Assembly (NCBI GenBank): GCA_905478855.1
Contig: CAJQKF010000005.1
Span: forward strand, 1 to 57,478
Source of the DNA: an uncultured Gammaproteobacteria bacterium
GTDB lineage: Bacteria > Pseudomonadota > Gammaproteobacteria > Arenicellales > CAJQKF01
Length of the DNA stretch: 57,478 nucleotides
Reading direction: 5' to 3'
Part shown: positions 51,831 through 57,478 of the stretch, in pieces
Layout of the letters: each line of letters starts with the position of its first letter
How positions within the stretch are numbered: the stretch's first letter is position 1
Notes under the pieces: generated by a model
The model's input: the letters and a program-made list of their open reading frames with translations, nothing else
Database searches by the model: none
Told to the model about the DNA's origin: nothing
Translations under genes and position numbers: made by a program

Positions 51831-52891
51831 TTAGATTATTGAGAAAGAGACATTTATTACGCTTTAAGGGCTGGGGGATTTTCTTCCAAATCTTTTCAAT
51901 TACCGTCTTATTTTCTTTAATTTCAGGATTAAGTTTCTACAAAAACTTCGATTCAAAACTCCCCCTAGGACTTGTCGCATTTGTAATATTTGGCTGCCTA
52001 GTAACATTATGTAGTTTTATACCGCTACGACTTCTTTATCGGCCTATCCAAAAACTTCATCTTTTAACAGCTACGTTAGTTACTTTATCAATTGCCAGCA
52101 TATCAAGTTTTGCAGTGGTTAGATTAGCCGCAGAATTTGTTCCCGCATTACCAAGCGTTCTCGCAACCACACCATGGCCACCCGAAAATCCCACTAGTAC
52201 TGCATTATTCGTTGCCTTGATGGTTACTATTGGCTACTGTCTAATTCTTCAAATCGCGGTTAATTCTCGTCGAGAAAGAATGGCTCGACGCAAGAACATA
52301 AGTAATCGAATGAAGGCATTACAGGGCAGAATCAGGCCCCATTTTTTTTTTAATACACTCAATAGTGTAGCCAGTTTGATTCGTTCAGACCCTGACTCTG
52401 CAGAAAAGGCCATCGAGGATCTCGCTGATGTCTTTCGTGTTGTTATCAAATCTGATCGAAAACTTGTCTCCTTGGCCGAAGAAGTTGAAATATCTAAACA
52501 ATACATGAACATTGAAAAACTAAGACTTGGCGAGCGACTCGAGGTAGCCTGGCATCTAACTGAGGATGCACTAAATGCGTCAATACCCAGTTTGACTCTG
52601 CAACCATTGCTCGAAAATGCCGTGTATCACGGAATTGAGCCTGCCTTGGAAGGTGGGACTATAACTATAGACTGTAACTGTGAAGAAGAACGTCTGCACA
52701 TTCTAATTTCCAACCCTGTCTCCGCCATGCCAAGCACACGGGAAAGTGGTAATAAAATAGCACTAAAAAATATCAAAGAACGATTGAAACGACAATTTGG
52801 TGGTGATGTACGTATCAATATCAGAAACACGCTAGAGCGATTCAATGTCGCCATCGACACACCTTACATCACTATTCGATCCACATATTGA
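51827..52891 (+). CDS. LytS/AlgZ-type sensor histidine kinase
   Basis: A 354-residue inner-membrane kinase with four predicted helices (about 17-37, 46-66, 81-101, 125-145) and a His_kinase (LytS-type) core. The phospho-acceptor His172 lies in GRIRPHFFFNTLNSVASLI, followed by YMNIEKLRLGERLEV and the ATPase N-box QPLLENAVYHGIEPALEGG. It overlaps ctpA by 4 bases and is directly upstream of an AlgR-like regulator. The pair resembles AlgZ/AlgR, which control alginate and pili in Pseudomonas; the signal is unknown. Confidence 0.88.
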   Translation: MIRLLRKRHLLRFKGWGIFFQIFSITVLFSLISGLSFYKNFDSKLPLGLVAFVIFGCLVTLCSFIPLRLLYRPIQKLHLLTATLVTLSIASISSFAVVRLAAEFVPALPSVLATTPWPPENPTSTALFVALMVTIGYCLILQIAVNSRRERMARRKNISNRMKALQGRIRPHFFFNTLNSVASLIRSDPDSAEKAIEDLADVFRVVIKSDRKLVSLAEEVEISKQYMNIEKLRLGERLEVAWHLTEDALNASIPSLTLQPLLENAVYHGIEPALEGGTITIDCNCEEERLHILISNPVSAMPSTRESGNKIALKNIKERLKRQFGGDVRINIRNTLERFNVAIDTPYITIRSTY

Positions 52892-52901
52892 GACAAAAAT
52901 C

Positions 52902-53633
52902 ATGAAAATCTTGATCGTAGATGATGAGAAATTAGCACGTGCGCGACTAAAACATCTGGTATCAAGCCTGATAAATAATCCAGAATTGTATGAAGCAACT
53001 AACGGACGAGAAGCGTTATTTACTGTTAATGCAACTAGACCAGATCTAGTGTTAATGGACATACGTATGCCGGTGATGGATGGTCTTGAATCTGCAATGC
53101 ATCTCAGTCACATGGAAAACCCACCTTCCGTTATCTTCACCACAGCCTATGACCAGCACGCCGTGGAAGCCTTTGAAGTCAATGCGGTTGATTATTTGCT
53201 GAAACCCATCCGCAAAGAACGATTAGAAACAGCCCTAGAGAAAATTGCCCCAATCAGCGCAAATCAGATCAAAAACGTTCGAAATGATAATCAAATGAGC
53301 TCTTCTCGCTCGCATATCAGCGTTCAAATGCGAGGTCATATCACTATCATCCCTGTAACTGATATCGTCTATTTTATGGCAGATAACAAATATGTCCGTG
53401 TTCGTACCAACGCCGAGCGTCACTTTCTAGAAGATTCACTTGTTAGTTTAGAACAAGAATTTGAGGGCAAGTTTTTGCGCATCCACCGCAATGCTATTGT
53501 TTCCATTGCACACATCCGAGGCATGGAAAAGCAAACAAGTGGACGGTGGCACGTGCACTTAAAAGACATTAACGAAACTCTCGAAGTAAGTCGACGACAC
53601 ACGGCAGCGGTTCGTAACTGGATACGCGGTTAA
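52902..53633 (+). CDS. LytTR-type response regulator, AlgR-like
   Basis: A 243-residue regulator. The receiver has Asp7/Asp8 (IVDDEK), the phospho-acceptor Asp53 (LMDIRMPVMDG), Thr in FTTAYDQHAVEAF and Lys in DYLLKPIRKERL. The LytTR DNA-binding domain (about 135-243) begins HISVQMRGHITIIPVTDIVYF and contains FLRIHRNAIVSIAHI and VSRRHTAAVRNWI. Start ATG 52902 is 10 bases after the kinase stop; an earlier in-frame ATG lies inside the kinase gene. Confidence 0.92.
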   Translation: MKILIVDDEKLARARLKHLVSSLINNPELYEATNGREALFTVNATRPDLVLMDIRMPVMDGLESAMHLSHMENPPSVIFTTAYDQHAVEAFEVNAVDYLLKPIRKERLETALEKIAPISANQIKNVRNDNQMSSSRSHISVQMRGHITIIPVTDIVYFMADNKYVRVRTNAERHFLEDSLVSLEQEFEGKFLRIHRNAIVSIAHIRGMEKQTSGRWHVHLKDINETLEVSRRHTAAVRNWIRG

Positions 53634-53827
53634 AAAGCCCGTCACAGAATCGATAAGCGACAAAAATCTTGTTTCGCCGAGGTTATCGGCAAAAACGAGA
53701 ATCTATTAGCAATAAAATTCGCTACCGCCTCGGTATATGGCGCCCTACTATCATTTATCCTATATGCCAGCATAGTGCCGAAAAATTTACACCGTATTTG
53801 CAGATTCTGATTTAATTACCTTAGATC

Positions 53828-54724
53828 GTGCTAAAGCATCGCGAAACACCATATATGAAAGCGAATCGCCTACCCGAAAATCCGATAATTTATCCAGAAA
53901 TGGATGATAGCGTAGGCCATAATATAAATGGCCCATCACTCATAAAAGTACCCAACTGGATAAAAAAACCCTTAGGTAATTACTATTTGTATTTTGCCAG
54001 CCACGATGGAAATTTCATACGTCTAGCCTATAGTGATTCGATTAATGGTCCTTGGAGCATATTTAAACCCGGTGTGCTACCACTTAGCGCTACATCTTTT
54101 CACGGACATATAGCTTCTCCCGACGTTCTTATAGACCAAGAAAGTCAGAGCATACGCCTATATTTTCACGGCTCGAACACCCGAAGCAAAGATAATGGAG
54201 CTCAATCCACTAATGTCGCTATTTCTTCTGATGGTCAACGTTTTACTGAAATCGGGGTAAATCTCGGTCCAGCCTATTTTAGAGTATTCAAATGGAGAGA
54301 CCGATATTTTGCTTTAGCAATGCCCGGTGAAGTTTATACCTCCGAAAATGGCATGACAGAATTCTCTAAAGGGCATTTGTTATTTCCACCTGGCATGCGT
54401 CACAGCGCAGTCTGTGTTGAACAACATACCCTTTCAGTATACTACTCCAATATTGGCGATTGTCCTGAGCAAATATACACAACCACTATCGATCTGAAAG
54501 GTGATTGGCACAATTGGAAAATTCGTGAAATTACGCCTCTTCTAGCACCCGAGATGGAATATGAAGGTGGCAACCTACCGAACGTTCCGTCTCAAGTTGG
54601 GCTCGCAAATGGCAAAGTGCGCCAACTGAGAGATCCAGCAATTTTTATTGAAAACAAAAAGAAATACTTACTTTACTCAGTGGCTGGCGAAAGTGGTATT
54701 GCCATTGCAGAGTTGGTTCCCTGA
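53828..54724 (+). CDS. Five-bladed beta-propeller (GH43/GH32-like) protein
   Basis: A 298-residue protein with the repeated blade pattern of glycosidase families 32/43/68: PNWIKKPLGNYYLYFASHDG, YSDSINGPWSIFKPG, ASPDVLIDQESQSIRLYFHG, NVAISSDGQRFTEIG and LRDPAIFIENKKKYLLYSVAGE. The D-P and R-D-P sites resemble the substrate-binding Asp of such folds. There is no signal peptide, and no sugar genes are beside it, so activity on a glycan is unproven. The start is GTG 53828, or ATG 53855. Confidence 0.7.
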   Translation: MLKHRETPYMKANRLPENPIIYPEMDDSVGHNINGPSLIKVPNWIKKPLGNYYLYFASHDGNFIRLAYSDSINGPWSIFKPGVLPLSATSFHGHIASPDVLIDQESQSIRLYFHGSNTRSKDNGAQSTNVAISSDGQRFTEIGVNLGPAYFRVFKWRDRYFALAMPGEVYTSENGMTEFSKGHLLFPPGMRHSAVCVEQHTLSVYYSNIGDCPEQIYTTTIDLKGDWHNWKIREITPLLAPEMEYEGGNLPNVPSQVGLANGKVRQLRDPAIFIENKKKYLLYSVAGESGIAIAELVP

Positions 54725-54749
54725 AGACAACCTATCCGGGGCAATAGAT

Positions 54750-55058
54750 TTAACGCTTGTCTGGCGGAGCAGAATGGACGATGTTGCTGAATTCAATCAT
54801 CTCATCCCTACTGTATTTAGCTGTAACTCGCCGTGTTGATGGCAACTGATACTCCAATCCCACACCAGGTCGATGGCTCTTCACGGGACGAATTGGCCGC
54901 GGAGAAAATCCGCCGCCACAGTTCGGACAAACATTTTTCAATACCGTCGCCACACAATTTTTACAAAATGTGCACTCGTAGCTGCAAATACAGGCTTCCA
55001 GCGAATTTGGAGGAAGATCTGCATCACACAATTCACAATTTGGGCGTATCTCCAACAT
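54750..55058 (-). CDS. DUF1272 zinc-binding protein
   Basis: A 102-residue protein that starts LEIRPNCELCDADLPPNSLE and continues ACICSYECTFCKNCV, with KNVCPNCGGGFSPRPIRP. These Cys pairs define DUF1272, a small treble-clef-like zinc domain with unknown function. The tail after residue 65 is basic and low in pattern. It converges on the propeller gene. Confidence 0.85.
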   Translation of the reverse strand: MLEIRPNCELCDADLPPNSLEACICSYECTFCKNCVATVLKNVCPNCGGGFSPRPIRPVKSHRPGVGLEYQLPSTRRVTAKYSRDEMIEFSNIVHSAPPDKR

Positions 55059-55157
55059 TGTATTGGCTCTATTCCTGTGTGTAGTATCCTGACGTGCACA
55101 AACTAGGCATTGCCGAATAATCTACTTAACATTTTTGAAAAAATAAAGATTTATGAT

Positions 55158-55740
55158 ATGAAGTGTTCAGAATATATACGCTACGACGCTATTGGTCTAT
55201 CTGAACGGGTAAAGAACGGCAAAATCAGCCCGACAGAGTGCATTGAGTCCGCTATTAATCAAATATAACAGCACATGCGCGCTTAAACGCAGCAGTAACT
55301 AAAAACTATGAAAAAGCGATCGAATCGATAAGTACGACAGATAAAATGGCATCTTTTTTCGGCGTTCCCTAACGCATTGAAGACTTGAATAGCAATCTAA
55401 CCGGGCTACCAGCGACTAATGTGCAGAGATAGGCGCGCATACACTCGCAATACTTTATATTTATACAATAGAACCTTCACACAATTTACACTGTTCTGAG
55501 GTTTGTCCGGCTGTTGGAACACCCGAAGCTGCAGCGACAGGAACTACCAATCGGGCACTCGCGTGCTACCTATTCGAGAATAATGCTGTAGAATTTACTC
55601 CGAACAAGACTATGAAATAAATCGCCCCAGCTTGATACAAACCGAATTGAGCATAACAAACAGCAAAATAAAGGATGTTCTTGTGGGTGGTACTGCAACC
55701 CGCACGATGGATGAAAATTTATATTATTAGCATACTCGTT
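55158..55740 (+). pseudogene. Decayed amidase-family gene (N-terminal remnants)
   Basis: From ATG 55158 the frame encodes 36 residues ending RVKNGKISPTECIESAINQI, the typical start of an amidase-signature enzyme, then stops. A shifted frame from 55271 goes on as AHARLNAAVTKNYEKAIESI and ASFFGVP-stop-RIEDLNSNLTGLPATN, matching the usual R-L-N-A, G-V-P-x-x-x-K-D and G-x-P-x-T-x-G-S stretch. A further piece in AVGTPEAAATGTTN recalls N-T-P-E-x-x-x-x-x-T-T-E. Two internal stops, a frameshift and loss of the catalytic Gly/Ser-rich core show a dead gene. The rest up to 55740 is unrecognised. Confidence 0.72.
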
Positions 55741-55772
55741 ACCTGATAAACCGTATTCTTGAGCCCACACTT

Positions 55773-57017
55773 ATGTTATTAACTGAAGAAGAACAATCAA
55801 TGCTTGCTGGAGAGCAGGGAGATGCCCGACAATGGGCAATGAATCATATGATTCAAGTAGGTGAATTTTTTGATGCTGAAAATCTAGTAGGAGTAAGCCA
55901 AGCCCATATGATGGCGGATACTGAATCATTGGGGGAGGCCGGAGTACAATTTGTAGAATCCTTAGCCATACTGCCAGAACAGGATCGAACAGTTCGTATA
56001 CCGATGATCACCGACCCAAGAGGAATTGATTTTCGTCATTACAAATCGCTCAAACAAACTGATGACATGGCATCTCTCGAACAACGGGCTATTAATGGAT
56101 TCAAAGCTCTCGGCATTCTGATGACCGATACATGCATTAACTACCAAACCATCACGGCTCCAACCCGAGGAGAACACTTGGCTTTTGGTGATACTGGTGT
56201 CGTAATTTACTGCAACAGCGTTCTTGGTGCATTTTCCAACTTCGAAGGTGGCCCATCCGCATTAGCAGCAGGTCTTACTGGTAGAACACCAAATTATGGT
56301 TTGCACTTACAAAGAAACAGACAGGGCACGAAGTTATTTAACGTTGAGGTACAACCGGAAAATCTGACCGACTGGGGCGCACTAGGTGCAATCATTGGTC
56401 AGCGTGCGGGGTCATATTGGCAGGTCCCGGTTATTAATGGGATTTCAGTCACGCCAAGCTCCGACGATCTGAAGCATTTTGGCGCTGCTATGGCAAGCTA
56501 CGGGTCAACACCACTATTCCATTTAGTGGGGCATACACCGGAAGCACCGGATATAGAGACTGTATGTTTACCAGAAAAACTCTCTACACAATCCATCGGC
56601 GCTAAAGACTTAGAGATATTTTTTGGTCAATATGGCAACACAGGAGATAAATTGGATGTCGTTGTTTTTTCCGCGCCTCAGCTATCGTTGTTTGAAATGA
56701 GTGAAGTCGCAAGCTTACTCAATAATCGAACCATTCATCCTGATACTGCAATGCTCGTAGTCACATCACCCGCCGTTTATGCTGATGCTACCCGTTTCGG
56801 TATTACAGAGAAAATTGAGCGTTCAGGGGCTATGGTATTAGAAGGTATGTGTTTTTATCAAAGCTATGCCAGAGAAATGGGGCTTGCCAATGGCTGGCGA
56901 AGACTACTAACCAACTCTGCCAAATTAACCAATATCATTGGCGGCTACGGTTATCAACCAAGTCTGGCTAGCATGAAGACATGTATTAATTCTGCGATTG
57001 CGGGAGAAGTATTATGA
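55773..57017 (+). CDS. Aconitase X large subunit
   Basis: A 414-residue protein of the AcnX catalytic family (formerly DUF521). MLLTEEEQSMLAGEQGDARQ at the N-terminus, GVSQAHMMADTESLGEAG, TDTCINYQT, YCNSVLGAFSNFEGGPSALA, GRTPNYGLHL and the C-terminal ITNSAKL-like segment are characteristic. Two-subunit members dehydrate cis-3-hydroxy-L-proline or act on mevalonate 5-phosphate; bacterial ones are usually linked with hydroxyproline breakdown. The small subunit overlaps by 4 bases, so both belong to one complex. The three Cys expected to bind an iron or Fe-S centre may be those in DTCIN, YCNSV and GMCFY. Confidence 0.9.
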   Translation: MLLTEEEQSMLAGEQGDARQWAMNHMIQVGEFFDAENLVGVSQAHMMADTESLGEAGVQFVESLAILPEQDRTVRIPMITDPRGIDFRHYKSLKQTDDMASLEQRAINGFKALGILMTDTCINYQTITAPTRGEHLAFGDTGVVIYCNSVLGAFSNFEGGPSALAAGLTGRTPNYGLHLQRNRQGTKLFNVEVQPENLTDWGALGAIIGQRAGSYWQVPVINGISVTPSSDDLKHFGAAMASYGSTPLFHLVGHTPEAPDIETVCLPEKLSTQSIGAKDLEIFFGQYGNTGDKLDVVVFSAPQLSLFEMSEVASLLNNRTIHPDTAMLVVTSPAVYADATRFGITEKIERSGAMVLEGMCFYQSYAREMGLANGWRRLLTNSAKLTNIIGGYGYQPSLASMKTCINSAIAGEVL

Positions 57018-57436
57018 CTAAATCAACTATAGAACTTGTTTGTCACAAAGGTATTGGAAAACTGGTTAGCGGGGTCGCACTGGTAACCAGCGACAATTTT
57101 TCCGCACGTTATGATCTAGATCGAATAAAGGGTGTATTTTCCAGACCTCAGCACGCTTTGTATGGTCAAAACTACGTCGAGAAAATTCTCGTAGTAAATA
57201 CAGCTAAAGGAGGTGTAGCATCAGCGTGGATGCTAAATGAAATGGTACAACGTAAGATGGCTCCTTTGGCGCTGTTGTTTAATAATGTTAACCCAATTCT
57301 GGCCCAAGGCGCCGCACTGGCAAATCTCACTATGTGCGACCGATTTGATCAGGGTGATGTAACCCAATTGATATCAACCGGAGATCATGTGACAGTAGAC
57401 CCTACTCGTGGGCGGGTTTACATAAATAAAGCCTAG
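57014..57436 (+). CDS. Aconitase X small subunit (DUF126)
   Basis: A 140-residue swivelling domain: ELVCHKGIGKLVSGVALVTS, GVFSRPQHALYGQNY, KGGVASAWMLNEMVQR, ALLFNNVNPILAQGAALAN and TGDHVTVDPTRGRVYIN. The small subunit closes the active site and supplies a serine or arginine near the SRPQHALYG and GGVAS segments. ATG 57014 overlaps the large-subunit stop (ATGA). Confidence 0.92.
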   Translation: MTKSTIELVCHKGIGKLVSGVALVTSDNFSARYDLDRIKGVFSRPQHALYGQNYVEKILVVNTAKGGVASAWMLNEMVQRKMAPLALLFNNVNPILAQGAALANLTMCDRFDQGDVTQLISTGDHVTVDPTRGRVYINKA

Positions 57437-57437
57437 G

Positions 57438-57478
57438 ATGAACGCTGTTATCAAAAAACGAGCGCTATTTATTAGCGC
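57438..57478 (+). CDS. Start of a downstream gene, cut by the window end
   Basis: ATG 57438 lies one base after the aconitase X small-subunit stop, and the frame (MNAVIKKRALFIS) stays open to the end of the window. It may be the next gene in the operon, such as another enzyme or transporter of the same pathway. Too short to identify. Confidence 0.35.
   Translation, partial: MNAVIKKRALFIS

Noticed and set aside
1..57478. Mobile elements, CRISPR arrays, rRNA or tRNA genes
   Set aside because: No transposase, integrase, regularly spaced repeat, or structural RNA pattern was recognised on either strand by eye.

Overview
The window reads as a chromosomal stretch of an uncultured or little-studied marine gammaproteobacterium. 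The gammaproteobacterial signs are the housekeeping set at 46-54 kb (rhodanese YibN-like, SecB, GpsA, TatD, EnvC, CtpA, an AlgZ/AlgR-like pair), OxyR, class II PyrC, and modest, slightly AT-rich base composition. Its accessory content is dominated by enzymes for small nitrogenous solutes: trimethylamine, TMAO, methylamine, taurine, kynurenine/pyridine-type compounds and, probably, hydroxyproline-type compounds. No tRNA, rRNA, insertion sequence, prophage or CRISPR array was recognised.

Layout. 0-7.5 kb: loosely packed single genes (GST, a small membrane protein broken by an 11-bp duplication, YdhR-like, MsrA, a methyltransferase, a large unknown membrane protein with no conventional start codon, an M20 amidohydrolase, a GNAT). 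7.7-11.8 kb: a TMADH-like flavoenzyme, a PaaK-like CoA ligase and an enoyl-CoA hydratase. 12.3-20.3 kb: a lone DUF1989 protein converging on a seven-gene minus-strand set: kynureninase, a NicX-like ring-cleavage dioxygenase, an alpha/beta hydrolase, an acyl-CoA-dehydrogenase-like flavoprotein without the usual catalytic glutamate, a Rieske-fold protein whose four ligand positions are all cysteine, PcaD and PcaF. I regard this as the best candidate for an undescribed catabolic system. 20.3-31 kb: an 11-residue-repeat envelope protein, a metallo-beta-lactamase-fold protein, OxyR with a divergent peroxiredoxin-glutaredoxin, a plant-like SABATH methyltransferase, a taurine-pyruvate-type aminotransferase, PyrC, an aspartate/aromatic aminotransferase and two exporters.

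31-45.7 kb is a methylated-amine island: Tmm (TMA to TMAO), Tdm (TMAO to dimethylamine and formaldehyde), a GlnT/GMAS-like ligase, the three glutamate-synthase-like subunits MgsA/B/C, a DadA/SoxB-like FAD oxidoreductase, a GntR/FCD regulator, an Amt transporter and several small proteins. Dimethylamine monooxygenase and the heterotetrameric N-methylglutamate dehydrogenase are not in the window, so the route is incomplete here. 45.7-53.6 kb is conserved core. 53.8-57.5 kb holds a beta-propeller protein, a DUF1272 zinc protein, a decayed amidase gene and a two-subunit aconitase X, followed by a gene cut by the window end.

Functions come from motif and family recognition by eye; no database search was run. 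Residue numbers are counted from the starts given.
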